Below, in pieces: positions 26,916 to 36,744 of a stretch of DNA of 64,000 nt; position 1 is the stretch's first letter, and each line of letters begins with the position of its first letter. The DNA is from Flavobacterium potami. GTDB lineage: Bacteria > Bacteroidota > Bacteroidia > Flavobacteriales > Flavobacteriaceae. Location: the NCBI RefSeq assembly GCF_020026915.1, contig NZ_JAINUY010000005.1, positions 124,001 to 188,000 of the forward strand. Reading direction: 5' to 3'. The notes under the pieces are model-generated. The model was given only the letters and a program-made list of their open reading frames with translations. It was not told where the DNA came from and searched no databases. The position numbers and the translations under genes are program-made.

Positions 26916-27359
26916 TTATTTACGTCTTTCAAGAAAAAAACGTTTCATTAAATCGGCAGCTTCATTTGCCATTACTCCAGAAACAACCGTCGTTTTAGGA
27001 TGCAGTTTTGTCCCCATATTCAAGAATCCACGTTGTTCGTCTCGGGCTCCAAAAACAATTTTCGAAATCTGACTCCAATACAAAGCTCCTGCACACATTT
27101 GGCAAGGTTCGAGCGTTACGTAAAGCGTACAGTCTTTTAAATATTTTCCACCTAGAAAGTTTGCTGCTGCTGTGATCGATTGCATTTCAGCATGCGCCGT
27201 TACATCATTCAGCAATTCAGTCAAATTGTGACTTCTTGCAATAACTTTATCAGCCACAACTACAATTGCCCCAACAGGAATTTCACCTTTTAAATAGGCT
27301 TCTTCAGCTTCCTGCAAAGCTTTTTTCATAAAATATTCGTCGGTGAAAGGATTTTCCAT
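26916..27359 (-). CDS. tadA: tRNA-specific adenosine deaminase
   Basis: A 147-residue cytidine/deoxycytidylate-deaminase-fold enzyme that converts A34 to inosine in tRNA-Arg. The zinc site is visible as TAHAEM (HAE, about residue 54) and PCQMCAG (PCxxC, about residue 84). The C-terminal helix ends KRFFLERRK. A -7 box match ends only 6 bp before the ATG, so the transcript may be nearly leaderless. It is divergent from the TonB-C tandem pair. Confidence 0.95.
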   Translation of the reverse strand: MENPFTDEYFMKKALQEAEEAYLKGEIPVGAIVVVADKVIARSHNLTELLNDVTAHAEMQSITAAANFLGGKYLKDCTLYVTLEPCQMCAGALYWSQISKIVFGARDEQRGFLNMGTKLHPKTTVVSGVMANEAADLMKRFFLERRK

Positions 27360-27364
27360 AGTTG

Positions 27365-27372
27365 CAAAAATA
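27365..27372 (-). promoter_or_regulatory. -7 box (TATTTTTG) for tadA, nearly leaderless
   Basis: The minus strand reads TATTTTTG ending six bases before the ATG. If used, the leader would be at most a few nucleotides. Confidence 0.45.
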
Positions 27373-27420
27373 GGATTTTCGAATGTATTTTTTACTACAT
27401 TTAGATTCTGAAATTTGAAT

Positions 27421-28248
27421 ATGGAAAGAAATCTTAAAATAACGATTCCTGAACCCTGTCAAGAAAACTGGGATAAAATGACGCCAAACGAAAATGGCCG
27501 TTTTTGTCTAAGCTGTTCTAAAACGGTTATCGATTTTACAACAATGCTTCCAGAAGAAATCAAGCATTTTTTTATTCAAAATGAAAATGAAAAAGTTTGT
27601 GGAAGATTTAGAAAATCACAATTAGATTCTATTACAATTCAAATTCCAAGTAAGGTTTTATATTCGCAAACCAATTATCATAAAATGTTTTTATTGGCTT
27701 TGTTTGTTGCAATGGGAACAACTTTGTTTAGCTGTGCTGACAAAGATGGAAAAAAGAAAAAAATTGATACAATTGAAGTTGTTGGACTCTCAGATCAAGA
27801 CGAAACTCCATCTTCTTGTTATGGACATGAAATCGAATCTAAAAGAGAAAAAACAAAACAGAAAAAGTCTGAAGAACTGACTGTACTAGGAGCCATTTTA
27901 CCTCCAGATTATATAAAAACAGGAAGTTTCAGCTATGACATTATATACCATTCAACCGACTTAGACGTTGCACCCGTTCCAGAAAGTGGAATGAAAAAAT
28001 TTGATGCCTTTTTTATTAAAAATTATGTTACTCCAAAGGATACAGAAGATTTTAGAGGAAGAGCTTTTGTTATATTTGTTATCGAAAAAGATGGTAGTCT
28101 AAGTAATTTTAACATCGTTAAAAATACACCTAAAGCAATAGGAGAAGAAGCTATTAGAATTTTAAAAACAGGTTCAAATTGGATTCCTGGCAAATTAAAA
28201 AACCAAATTGTTCGATCAACTTACGTTTTGCCTATTAGAATTAAATGA
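27421..28248 (+). CDS. TonB C-terminal domain protein, tandem copy 1
   Basis: A 275-residue single-pass membrane protein. Residues 1-80 form a small Cys-containing domain (PCQENWDKM, FCLSCSK, KVCGRF) that may bind metal. A membrane helix follows (about 92-110, MFLLALFVAMGTTLFSC), then a variable linker and a C-terminal TonB-like domain (VIEKDGSLSNFNIV, NWIPGKLKNQ). It probably spans the inner membrane with the TonB-type domain in the periplasm. An extended reading starts at a TTG (27415); ATG 27421 aligns with the start of copy 2. Its stop overlaps the start of copy 2 by 4 bp (ATGA). Confidence 0.82.
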   Translation: MERNLKITIPEPCQENWDKMTPNENGRFCLSCSKTVIDFTTMLPEEIKHFFIQNENEKVCGRFRKSQLDSITIQIPSKVLYSQTNYHKMFLLALFVAMGTTLFSCADKDGKKKKIDTIEVVGLSDQDETPSSCYGHEIESKREKTKQKKSEELTVLGAILPPDYIKTGSFSYDIIYHSTDLDVAPVPESGMKKFDAFFIKNYVTPKDTEDFRGRAFVIFVIEKDGSLSNFNIVKNTPKAIGEEAIRILKTGSNWIPGKLKNQIVRSTYVLPIRIK

Positions 28249-29153
28249 AAAAACACAAAATCACCATTCCTGAACCCTGTCAAGAAAACTGGGATAAAAT
28301 GACGCCAAACGAAAATGGCCGTTTTTGTCTGAGTTGCTCTAAAACGGTTGTTGATTTTACAACAATGCTTCCAGAAGAAATCCAGCATTTTTTTATTCAA
28401 AATGAAAATGAAAAAGTTTGTGGAAGATTTAGAAAATCGCAATTAGATTCTATTGTAATTCAAATTCCAAGTAAGGTATTATATTCTCAAACGAACTATC
28501 GTAAAATCTTTTTATTGGCTTTGTTTGTTGCAATGGGAACAACTTTGCTTAGCTGCCAAAATAAAGACGGAAGAAAACAAAAAATCGAGAAAGTAGAAAT
28601 TACCAATGACACATCTAAATTAGACAGTAACATAAGAAAAGCTCTAATTAACAAAAATGATTCGACTTGCAATATTCCGCCTCCACCGCCTCCACCATCC
28701 AAATTACATGGCAACGATAACCCTGAAAAATATAAAAAAATGGTGAGTGGAGAAATTGTTTTAGAGGACCAAAAAGAACCTGCTCAAGCTCCGAAAACCA
28801 CAAAAAAAGACAAAAAACTTTCTACTAACGTCAAGGAAGACGAAAGTCAATATCTTATTGGTGCCGTGATGCAGACAAATGCAGAATTTCCTGGTGGCAT
28901 TGAGCAGTTTTATAACTTCTTTGCAAAAGAATTTAATACTCCTGAAAACATCTATACGAAAAACTTAAAAATTAGAGTTTCATTTGCTGTAGAAAAAGAC
29001 GGTTCAATGTCGTATATGCAATCTGAACCGACAATCGATCAGGCTTTGGAACAAGAAATTATAAGGGTTTTTAAAATTTGTCCGAAATGGCAGCCGGGAC
29101 AACTCAGTGGTAAAAAAATCAGAATGCAATATTCGTTGCCAATTACCTTTTAA
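28245..29153 (+). CDS. TonB C-terminal domain protein, tandem copy 2
   Basis: A 302-residue paralogue of the preceding gene. The first roughly 105 residues are almost identical in protein and DNA (PCQENWDKMTPNENGRFC, CSKTVVDFTTMLPEEI, then the same membrane helix ending LLSC). The linker differs and includes a run of eight prolines (about residue 145). The C-terminal TonB domain has the usual EFPGGIEQFYNFF and PKWQPGQLSGK. Translational coupling through the ATGA overlap suggests both are made together. Possible role: energy transduction to outer-membrane receptors or envelope sensing; unproven. Confidence 0.85.
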   Translation: MKKHKITIPEPCQENWDKMTPNENGRFCLSCSKTVVDFTTMLPEEIQHFFIQNENEKVCGRFRKSQLDSIVIQIPSKVLYSQTNYRKIFLLALFVAMGTTLLSCQNKDGRKQKIEKVEITNDTSKLDSNIRKALINKNDSTCNIPPPPPPPSKLHGNDNPEKYKKMVSGEIVLEDQKEPAQAPKTTKKDKKLSTNVKEDESQYLIGAVMQTNAEFPGGIEQFYNFFAKEFNTPENIYTKNLKIRVSFAVEKDGSMSYMQSEPTIDQALEQEIIRVFKICPKWQPGQLSGKKIRMQYSLPITF

Positions 29154-29182
29154 TCTCGTTAAACAAATTAAATTTAAAACCG

Positions 29183-29190
29183 TAAATTTG
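29183..29190 (+). promoter_or_regulatory. -7 box (TAAATTTG) for dxs
   Basis: TAAATTTG lies 15 bp before the dxs ATG. No clear -33 TTTG. Confidence 0.5.
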
Positions 29191-29204
29191 CTTTTTACCT
29201 TATA

Positions 29205-30992
29205 ATGAAAAGCGATTTACTTTCTAACATATACAATCCGGCCGATTTACGTCTTTTAAAAGAAGAACAACTTACTCAGGTTGCTCAGGAACTGCGTCAG
29301 TTTATTATCGATGTTGTTTCTGTGAAAGAAGGGCATTTGGGCGCTAGTTTGGGCGTTGTAGAATTGACGATTGCTTTGCATTATGTTTTTAATACTCCCG
29401 ATGATTTATTGGTTTGGGATGTCGGACATCAGGCTTACGGACATAAAATCCTGACCGAAAGAAGAGAAAATTTCGATACCAACCGTCAAATAAACGGTAT
29501 TTCTGGATTCCCAAAAAGAAGCGAAAGTGTTTATGATACTTTTGGCGTTGGGCATTCTTCTACTTCTATTTCTGCTGCTTTAGGAATGGCAATTGCCTCT
29601 AAATTAAAAGGTGATTCCCAAAAAGAACATATTGCCGTAATTGGTGATGCTTCAATCGCGAGTGGTATGGCTTTCGAAGGTCTTAATCACGCCGGAGTTA
29701 CCGATGCTAATATTTTAGTCATTCTGAATGATAATGCCATTGGAATTGATCCGAGTGTTGGTGCTTTGAAAAAATACCTTACTTCGGTAAAAAACGGAAA
29801 AAATCCGAGACAGAACAACATGATTAAATCTTTGAATTTTGATTATTCAGGTCCTATCGACGGTCATGATCTTCCGAAATTAATCAAAGAATTAAATCGT
29901 TTAAAAAACATTAAAGGCCCGAAATTCCTTCATATTGTAACTACAAAAGGAAAAGGTTTACAGCAAGCTGAAGAAAATCAGGTGAAATATCATGCGCCGG
30001 GAAAGTTTGATGCTTCAACTGGAGAAATTCATTTAAAATCGGAAGAAAATCTCCCTCCAAAATATCAGGACGTCTTTGGCTTGACCATTTTAGATTTAGC
30101 CAAAAAGAACGAAAAAATAATCGGAATAACGCCCGCAATGCCATCTGGAAGTTCATTAAAATTTATGATGGACGAATTACCAGATCGTGCTTTTGATGTC
30201 GGAATTGCCGAACAACATGCCGTAACGCTCGCAGCCGGAATGGCAACGCAGGGCATGATTGTTTATTGCAATATTTATTCGACTTTTTTACAGCGCGCTT
30301 ACGATCAGGTCATACATGATGTTGCTTTGCAGAATTTACCTGTCATTTTTTGTTTAGACCGTGCCGGATTGGTCGGTGAAGATGGCGCAACCCATCATGG
30401 CGTTTTTGATATCGCTTATCTGCGCTCGATTCCGAATATGATGATTTATGCTCCTTTAAATGAAATTGAACTTCAAAATATTTTATATACTGCCCAATTA
30501 GGATTAGAACATCCAATTGCAATTCGATATCCAAGAGGTCGCGGTGTTATTTCAAACTGGGAAGTAGCAAATTTCGGACATTACGAAAAAATAAAAATCG
30601 GTGAGGCAAAATGTCTAAAAGATGGTACGAAAATTGCTGTTCTGTCGGCCGGAACAATTGGAAATAATGTTATAGAAGCTTTGAAAGAATCACTGTATTC
30701 TGAAACTATTGCACATTACAATTTTAGCTTTATTAAACCATTAGACGTCAATACATTAAACCATATCTTCTCCTCGTTTGAAAAAATCATAACAATCGAA
30801 GACGGAGTTAAAAAAGGTGGTTTTGGAAGTGCTATTTTAGAATTCGCAGCAGCCAATAATTTTAAAAATACGATTGAAATTTTGGGTGTTCCAGACGAAT
30901 TCATTGAGCATGGAACCGTAGCACAGCTACAACAATTATGTAATATTGACGTTAAAAGTCTAGTAAATCTTTTTTCTAACGGTTCAAAATAA
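29205..30992 (+). CDS. dxs: 1-deoxy-D-xylulose-5-phosphate synthase
   Basis: A thiamine-diphosphate enzyme joining pyruvate and glyceraldehyde 3-phosphate in the first step of the MEP isoprenoid pathway. The 595 residues show the N-terminal EGHLGASLGVVELTIALHYVF, VWDVGHQAYGHK, the ThDP motif beginning GDASIASG and ending LNDN, the pyrimidine-domain EQHAVTLAAGMA, and the C-terminal transketolase domain. Length is slightly shorter than the E. coli enzyme (620). A DUF3078 gene follows 29 bp later. Confidence 0.97.
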   Translation: MKSDLLSNIYNPADLRLLKEEQLTQVAQELRQFIIDVVSVKEGHLGASLGVVELTIALHYVFNTPDDLLVWDVGHQAYGHKILTERRENFDTNRQINGISGFPKRSESVYDTFGVGHSSTSISAALGMAIASKLKGDSQKEHIAVIGDASIASGMAFEGLNHAGVTDANILVILNDNAIGIDPSVGALKKYLTSVKNGKNPRQNNMIKSLNFDYSGPIDGHDLPKLIKELNRLKNIKGPKFLHIVTTKGKGLQQAEENQVKYHAPGKFDASTGEIHLKSEENLPPKYQDVFGLTILDLAKKNEKIIGITPAMPSGSSLKFMMDELPDRAFDVGIAEQHAVTLAAGMATQGMIVYCNIYSTFLQRAYDQVIHDVALQNLPVIFCLDRAGLVGEDGATHHGVFDIAYLRSIPNMMIYAPLNEIELQNILYTAQLGLEHPIAIRYPRGRGVISNWEVANFGHYEKIKIGEAKCLKDGTKIAVLSAGTIGNNVIEALKESLYSETIAHYNFSFIKPLDVNTLNHIFSSFEKIITIEDGVKKGGFGSAILEFAAANNFKNTIEILGVPDEFIEHGTVAQLQQLCNIDVKSLVNLFSNGSK

Positions 30993-31021
30993 GTATTTTG
31001 CGACACCAAAACAATTACCAA

Positions 31022-32023
31022 ATGAAATTATTACGTTCAACCCTTTTACTATTTTTACTGCTAAGTAATTCGACAATCTTCGCCCAAATTATACAAACTA
31101 CTTTAAGTCCAAATCAAGTGCCTAAACCGCCCTCGAACTGGTCACAAAAGAATCAATTGGGGTTTGATATTTCCGAAATTGCATTTGTCAATTGGAGTGC
31201 CGGGGGAACAAGTTCTATTTCTGGTTTGTTTAAAGGAGAATTTGGAAGAACTTACATAAAGAAAAATCATAAATGGGTCAATGAACTTATCGTAAAATAT
31301 GGTTTAAATAAGCAAGACGGAACTGAAATAAGAAAAACAGACGACGCTCTTCAATTTAACTCTACTTACGGTTTTAGAAAAGATACATCATCAAATTGGT
31401 TTTATTCATCAAAACTAAATTTCAATACCCAATTTACTGACGGTTATAATTATCCAAACCGAGATGTCGCAATCTCTAAACCTTTTGCACCGGCATATAT
31501 CTTTCTTGGAGCTGGAGCCGAGAATGCCAATAAGAAAAAAAACAGAGTTTTTTACTTCTCTCCTATTACGTTAAAAACTACTTTAGTATTGGATCAAAAT
31601 CTTGCCAATCAAGGTTCTTTCGGGGTTAAGAAAGCAGTTTATGCACCAGATCCATTAGATCCTACTCAACAAATATTAATTGAAGAAGGCCAGAAAGTAA
31701 AAGCCGAATTTGGTATACTTTTTACAGCATATATGAAAAACGAAATCTATAAAAACGTTTTTTATGAAAATCGATTGAGTTTATATACAGATTATTTGAA
31801 TAAATTCGGAAATGTCGATATCGATTATGATACCCGTCTAGATCTTGTAGTTAATGCTTATGTAAAAGCAAATATTGGTGTTCATTTAGTGTATGATGAC
31901 GATATTAAAACTAAAAAAGACGTTATTGATCCCACAACGGGAAATAAAACACAAGTGAATGACGGACCTAGAATGCAGTTAAGACAAGTTCTTGGAGTAG
32001 GTCTAGTTTATGCTTTCAAATAA
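31022..32023 (+). CDS. DUF3078 outer-membrane-associated protein
   Basis: A 333-residue exported protein (signal peptide MKLLRSTLLLFLLLSNSTIFAQ). Tryptophan-rich WSQKNQLGFDISEIAFVNWSAGG followed by alternating beta strands is the DUF3078 signature, a Bacteroidota family probably forming an outer-membrane barrel. Its function is not established. I start at ATG 31022, where the signal peptide begins; eight codons upstream are in frame but add a non-signal sequence. It follows dxs closely and ends before a strong bidirectional terminator. Confidence 0.88.
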   Translation: MKLLRSTLLLFLLLSNSTIFAQIIQTTLSPNQVPKPPSNWSQKNQLGFDISEIAFVNWSAGGTSSISGLFKGEFGRTYIKKNHKWVNELIVKYGLNKQDGTEIRKTDDALQFNSTYGFRKDTSSNWFYSSKLNFNTQFTDGYNYPNRDVAISKPFAPAYIFLGAGAENANKKKNRVFYFSPITLKTTLVLDQNLANQGSFGVKKAVYAPDPLDPTQQILIEEGQKVKAEFGILFTAYMKNEIYKNVFYENRLSLYTDYLNKFGNVDIDYDTRLDLVVNAYVKANIGVHLVYDDDIKTKKDVIDPTTGNKTQVNDGPRMQLRQVLGVGLVYAFK

Positions 32024-32046
32024 GCCAACATAAAAATACAGCTATA

Positions 32047-32087
32047 AAAAAAGCTTCTTTTAGAATTTCTGAAAGAAGCTTTTTTTT
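32047..32087. terminator. Bidirectional terminator (DUF3078 gene / dgt)
   Basis: Arms AAAAAAGCTTCTTT (32047-32060) and AAAGAAGCTTTTTT (32072-32085), flanked by A and T runs, between convergent genes. Confidence 0.85.
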
Positions 32088-32103
32088 ATGAATGAAAATC
32101 TGC

Positions 32104-33450
32104 TTAACGCTTTTTTTGTCCCTGAATTGTTTCATACAGCTCCAAAGCATTTCCGTCGGTTAGTAATGAAACGTAATGGCAGATATGTAGCAAACGCTCA
32201 TATAAATTCCCCTTATCCAAATGATGTTTTTCTGGAAGCATTTTCAAGATCAATTTATCATAATTGGAAGCCGTTCCTTCATATTTATTGTTGAATGCTG
32301 TGATAAATTTATCCAATAGCGTCTGAATAATTTGATACCCTACGATCTCTTTCTCGATCACTTCCCTGCTCTGATAGATTTTATCAACACTTAGTTTGAT
32401 AATATCATTCATTTGCGCCTTGTATTTACTTTTATCTGTTAAGGCATACGGAAAATTTCCGGCCAAAATTGCTTCTTCATTCTCAATAAAAACATCTACA
32501 GCATCGTTGATTAAGGTTCCAATTGCTAATGCTCTCAAATAACTAATTCTGTCTTCTTTGGTTTCTAATAATTTATATTTAGAAACTCCAATATTATCTT
32601 TTACCAGTTTAATAAGGTATTCCAAAGCATAATCTTCAGAAACCAAGCCCAGATTTATTCCGTCTTCGAAGTCAATAATCGTGTAACAGATATCGTCTGC
32701 TGCTTCCACCAGATATGCCAGAGGATGTCTCTCAAAACCAATATCTTCTCCAGATTTATTAGCGATCATTCCCATATCTTTGGCTACTTCTTCAAAAAAC
32801 AATTTATCTGTTTGGAAGAAACCATATTTTTTATCGCCAATATTGTTAGTTGGTTTTTTAGGGAGGCTTTCTTTAGGATATTTCATAAAAGCGCCTAAAG
32901 TGGCGTAAGAAATACGAAGTCCGCCTTCAATTCCTGGGCGGCTTCCTGTTAAAACTGAAAATCCATTTGCATTTCCTTCAAAATCAATCAAATCCTGCCA
33001 TTGTTTATCTGTCAGCTGATTTCTATATTTCTGTCCGTTTCCGATAGAAAAATATTCTCCGATTGCTTTTTCGCCAGAATGTCCAAAAGGCGGATTCCCG
33101 ATATCATGTGCCAATGAGGCCGCAGCCACAATTGCACCAAAATCATTCATATGATAACCGTGAACTTCTTTTAAATAGGGATATTTTTCAATGATTTTCT
33201 TTCCTACCAAACGTCCAAGCGAACGACCAACAACCGAAACTTCCAAACTGTGCGTTAAACGCGTGTGCACGAAATCGGTTTTAGAAAGCGGAATAACTTG
33301 CGTTTTATCTTGTAAACTTCTAAATGCTGCAGAAAAGATAATTCGGTCATAATCGACTTCAAATCCCAAACGAGTATCATCTTGTTCTATACGTAATCTT
33401 TTGCCTGTATCGCCTTGCTTCTTAAGAGATAAAAGTTGTTCCCAGTTCAT
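32104..33450 (-). CDS. dgt: Deoxyguanosinetriphosphate triphosphohydrolase (dGTPase)
   Basis: HD-superfamily dNTP triphosphohydrolase that cleaves dGTP to deoxyguanosine and tripolyphosphate. The 448 residues contain HTRLTHSLEVSVVGRSLG (metal-binding His), ASLAHDIGNPPFGHSGEKAI (HD motif) and EAADDICYTIIDFEDGI. These fit Dgt/SAMHD1-like enzymes rather than other HD phosphohydrolases. A TATTTTTG promoter match lies about 46 bp upstream. It is convergent with the DUF3078 gene. Confidence 0.95.
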   Translation of the reverse strand: MNWEQLLSLKKQGDTGKRLRIEQDDTRLGFEVDYDRIIFSAAFRSLQDKTQVIPLSKTDFVHTRLTHSLEVSVVGRSLGRLVGKKIIEKYPYLKEVHGYHMNDFGAIVAAASLAHDIGNPPFGHSGEKAIGEYFSIGNGQKYRNQLTDKQWQDLIDFEGNANGFSVLTGSRPGIEGGLRISYATLGAFMKYPKESLPKKPTNNIGDKKYGFFQTDKLFFEEVAKDMGMIANKSGEDIGFERHPLAYLVEAADDICYTIIDFEDGINLGLVSEDYALEYLIKLVKDNIGVSKYKLLETKEDRISYLRALAIGTLINDAVDVFIENEEAILAGNFPYALTDKSKYKAQMNDIIKLSVDKIYQSREVIEKEIVGYQIIQTLLDKFITAFNNKYEGTASNYDKLILKMLPEKHHLDKGNLYERLLHICHYVSLLTDGNALELYETIQGQKKR

Positions 33451-33495
33451 TTTTGTATTTTAGATTTTCAGATTCTAGATTTCACATCCAATTGT

Positions 33496-33503
33496 CAAAA
33501 ATA
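33496..33503 (-). promoter_or_regulatory. -7 box (TATTTTTG) for dgt
   Basis: The minus strand reads TATTTTTG, 46-53 bp upstream of the ATG. Confidence 0.5.
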
Positions 33504-33585
33504 CGTTTTATTTAGGATTTCATTCAAGAAATTATAGTATTTAAAAAAGATAAAACTCGTGCCCCTTCAGGCTAGGCATAACTTC

Positions 33586-34368
33586 TTACTTAAGTATGAC
33601 GTTTTTAAAATATTTCTGAAAAATTGCCAATGCTTCTTTCTTGCTTTTTGCTGTTGGCGGAGGAGTGTTTTTTAACGAATAAGGCATTTTCAACAGTTCC
33701 CATTTTTGAGATCCAAGCTGATGAAACGGTATAATTTCTACACGTTCTGCAGTTTTATAATTGCTAAAATGTTGTCCCCATTCTTCGAGATATTCAGGTT
33801 GATCTGTCCAGCCTGGAACCAAAACATATCGCAACCACATTGGTTTTCCGGTAGATTCTCTATAAGCTGCAACTTCCAATGTGTTTTTATTGGTTAGCCC
33901 TGTTAATTTGTGATGTATCTCATCGTTGATATGTTTTACATCCAATAATAAAATATCTGTATTATCAAAAAGTTCCTGTGCCTGATGATTATTTAGTCTT
34001 CCGTTGGTATCCAGACAAGTATTTATACCTTCTTCGTGCAAACGCTTAAAAAAATGAATCAATTTATTTCTCTGAAGCAAAGGTTCGCCGCCAGAAACAG
34101 TTACACCGCCAGTTGTTCCAAAATAATTTTTCTGACGAATGGCCCTTTTCACCAATTCTTCTATTTCGACTAAAGATCCGCCTTTCACATCTAAAGTATC
34201 TGGATTTTGACAATACAAACATCTAAACTGACATCCTTGTACGAACACAACCATTCTGATTCCAGGTCCGTCATGTGTGCCAAAGGTTTCCAGCGAATGG
34301 ATTCTTAAATGATCGGGATCGTCAATGTTTAATTTAGCAGCTTCTATATCTTGTAATGGAAAATACAT
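33586..34368 (-). CDS. pflA: Pyruvate formate-lyase activating enzyme
   Basis: A radical-SAM enzyme (260 residues) that installs the glycyl radical in PflB. The 4Fe-4S motif C-x3-C-x2-C reads CQFRCLYC, followed by TTGGVTVSGGEPLLQ, the glycine-rich SAM-binding segment. It is encoded directly downstream of pflB, separated by 69 bp that contain a perfect hairpin likely to tune relative expression. The enzyme needs anoxic conditions, so this organism probably ferments or grows microaerobically at times. Confidence 0.96.
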   Translation of the reverse strand: MYFPLQDIEAAKLNIDDPDHLRIHSLETFGTHDGPGIRMVVFVQGCQFRCLYCQNPDTLDVKGGSLVEIEELVKRAIRQKNYFGTTGGVTVSGGEPLLQRNKLIHFFKRLHEEGINTCLDTNGRLNNHQAQELFDNTDILLLDVKHINDEIHHKLTGLTNKNTLEVAAYRESTGKPMWLRYVLVPGWTDQPEYLEEWGQHFSNYKTAERVEIIPFHQLGSQKWELLKMPYSLKNTPPPTAKSKKEALAIFQKYFKNVILK

Positions 34369-34393
34369 AATTCTTAAAATAAGATTGAATAAA

Positions 34394-34419
34394 AAGGCTG
34401 GCTAACTCTAGCCAGCCTT
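34394..34419 (-). terminator. Intercistronic hairpin between pflB and pflA
   Basis: A perfect 11-bp stem (AAGGCTGGCTA / TAGCCAGCCTT) with a 4-nt loop. On the minus strand it is followed by a short TTTTTATTC run, so it can act as a partial terminator or mRNA-protecting structure lowering pflA relative to pflB. Confidence 0.75.
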
Positions 34420-34437
34420 ATATAGACTTATAAATTT

Positions 34438-36684
34438 TTACATCGCTTCGTGGAAGGTACGTGCAATAACCTCCAGCTGATGTGCCCTTGATAATCGCAC
34501 AAAGTTTACAGCATAACCCGAAACTCTGATTGTTAACTGCGGGTGATTTTCAGGATGATTATAAGCATCTTGAAGTGTCTCGCGATTTAAAACATTTACA
34601 TTTAAGTGATGTGCCATTTGTTTAAAATAACCACTTAAAACATGAACCAAATTGGTTACTTGCTCTTCTCTGGTATCTCCTAACGATTTTGGAATCATTG
34701 AAAAAGTATTCGAAATACCATCCTGAGCATCGTTATAATTTAGTTTTGCAACAGAATTTAAAGAAGCAATAGCACCGCTAGAATCACGACCATGCATTGG
34801 GTTTGCACCCGGAGCAAAAGACTCACCTTCTTTACGACCGTCTGGCGTTGCGCCTGTATTCGTTCCGTACATTACGTTTGAAGTAATAGTTAACAACGAA
34901 AGTGTTGGCGTCGCGTTTTTGTATGCTTCATGCTTTCTTAATTCATTAATAAAGAAAGATGTAATTTCCTGTGCAATTGAGTCTACTCTGTCATCATCGT
35001 TTCCAAATTTTGGATAATCGCCTTCAATATTAAAATCTACTGTAAGACCGTTTTCATCTCTAATTGGTTTTACTTTAGCATATTTTATTGCTGATAATGA
35101 ATCGGCTATAATAGAAATTCCTGCTGCTCCATAAGCAATATCAACATGCGGATCAGAATCGATCAAAGCCATTTGAGCTCTTTCGTAGTAATACTTATCA
35201 TGCATATAATGAATAATATACATTGACTTCGCATATACTCTTGCCAAATCTTTCATAGTATTTTTAAAAGAGCTTAAAACCACTTCATAATCTAAAACCT
35301 CATCATTTATAAACGGAATATCTTTCATAATTAATACACCGCCCTTTTCTTCTCTTCCTCCATTTAATGCAATTAATAAAGCTTTAGGCAGATTGGCACG
35401 CGCCCCAAAATGTTGGATTGATTTACCAATTTCCTGATGAGAAACACAACAAGCAATTCCGTAATCATCAGAACCTCTGCTGGTTCTCATTAAATCGTCA
35501 TTTTCATATTGAATTGAAGAAGTATCAATTGAAACCTGCGCACAGAAATTTTTGAAACCATCCGGTAGATCCTCAGACCATAAAACAGTTAAATTTGGTT
35601 CTGGTGATGCTCCAAGATTATATAATGTCTGAAGGAATCTAAATGATGTTTTAGTGACTTTTGTTCTGCCATCGTTGAACATTCCGCCAATACATTCTGT
35701 TACCCAAGTTGGATCTCCTCCAAATATTTCGTCATAAGCTCCTGGTCTTAAATGGCGCACCATTCTTAGCTTCATAACAAATTGATCTACTAGCTCCTGC
35801 GCTTCATCTTCGGTAATTAATCCATCTTTCAGATCTCTGTCTATATAGATATCTAAGAAAGAAGAAACATTACCCAATGACATTGCTGCTCCGTCTTGTT
35901 CTTTTACTGCAGCCAAATAAGCAAAATAAACCCATTGCACGGCTTCTTTTGCATTTTGAGCTGGTTTTGAAATATCAAAACCATAATCTTCTGCCATGAT
36001 AAGCATATCGCGAAGAGCGCTGATTTGAGATGAAATTTCTTCACGAAGACGTACTTTATGCTCGGTCATTTCACCTCCAACCTTACTATAATCTTCTTTT
36101 TTAAACTCAATCAACTGATTAACTCCGTACAAAGCCATACGACGAAAATCTCCAATTATACGGCCACGCGCATAATTATCTGGCAAACCTGTTAAAATAT
36201 GTTTAGATCGATAATCTCTAATTTCTTTATCATAGGCATCAAAGACTTTTTCGTTATGATTTTTAGCATAATTAAAAATATCCAATACGCGATCAGACAC
36301 ATGCAATCCTCTTTCTTTTACAGCGGCTTCTACCAATTTGATTCCGCCAAAAGGTTTCATGGCTCTTTTAAGTACTTGATCGGTTTGTAAACCTACAATA
36401 ACTTCATCTTCTTTATTGATATATCCTGGTTTAAATGCATTTATACTTGAGATCATTTCTACATCTATTGCCAAACATCCGTTGTTGGCTCTTTCTTTTA
36501 ATAAAGATGCTTTACAGATATTCCACAAGTTGGTAGTTTTTGTTGATGGTCCAGATAAAAAAGATGCGTCTCCATTATAAGGCGTTATATTTTTTACTAC
36601 AAAATCCTGAACATTTACTGATGTTTGCCATTTGCCGGGTGCAAATTCAATTTTTTCGACACTTGCTTTCATAATAGATTTCAT
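34438..36684 (-). CDS. pflB: Formate C-acetyltransferase (pyruvate formate-lyase)
   Basis: A 748-residue glycyl-radical enzyme converting pyruvate and CoA to acetyl-CoA and formate. The adjacent active-site cysteines appear in GIACCVSH (about residue 408) and the radical glycine in RVSGYAV close to the C-terminus, as in E. coli PflB. Length matches PflB rather than diol dehydratase-like relatives. The start could be [11 protein letters not shown] (36684) or the inner ATG at 36672. An FNR-like palindrome lies 47-60 bp upstream of the start, consistent with oxygen control. Confidence 0.97.
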   Translation of the reverse strand: MKSIMKASVEKIEFAPGKWQTSVNVQDFVVKNITPYNGDASFLSGPSTKTTNLWNICKASLLKERANNGCLAIDVEMISSINAFKPGYINKEDEVIVGLQTDQVLKRAMKPFGGIKLVEAAVKERGLHVSDRVLDIFNYAKNHNEKVFDAYDKEIRDYRSKHILTGLPDNYARGRIIGDFRRMALYGVNQLIEFKKEDYSKVGGEMTEHKVRLREEISSQISALRDMLIMAEDYGFDISKPAQNAKEAVQWVYFAYLAAVKEQDGAAMSLGNVSSFLDIYIDRDLKDGLITEDEAQELVDQFVMKLRMVRHLRPGAYDEIFGGDPTWVTECIGGMFNDGRTKVTKTSFRFLQTLYNLGASPEPNLTVLWSEDLPDGFKNFCAQVSIDTSSIQYENDDLMRTSRGSDDYGIACCVSHQEIGKSIQHFGARANLPKALLIALNGGREEKGGVLIMKDIPFINDEVLDYEVVLSSFKNTMKDLARVYAKSMYIIHYMHDKYYYERAQMALIDSDPHVDIAYGAAGISIIADSLSAIKYAKVKPIRDENGLTVDFNIEGDYPKFGNDDDRVDSIAQEITSFFINELRKHEAYKNATPTLSLLTITSNVMYGTNTGATPDGRKEGESFAPGANPMHGRDSSGAIASLNSVAKLNYNDAQDGISNTFSMIPKSLGDTREEQVTNLVHVLSGYFKQMAHHLNVNVLNRETLQDAYNHPENHPQLTIRVSGYAVNFVRLSRAHQLEVIARTFHEAM

Positions 36685-36730
36685 TTAATAGATTCTACAT
36701 CAAAGCTCCATAAAAAAACAAACAAAAAAC

Positions 36731-36744
36731 ATGATAATAATCAA
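36731..36744 (-). promoter_or_regulatory. Candidate FNR/CRP-family site upstream of pflB
   Basis: ATGATAATAATCAA matches TTGATnnnnATCAA at nine of ten fixed positions. It lies 47-60 bp upstream of the pflB start in an otherwise AT-rich 253-bp gap. Established: FNR-type regulators bind this consensus and induce pfl in other bacteria. The regulator here is inferred. Confidence 0.5.
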
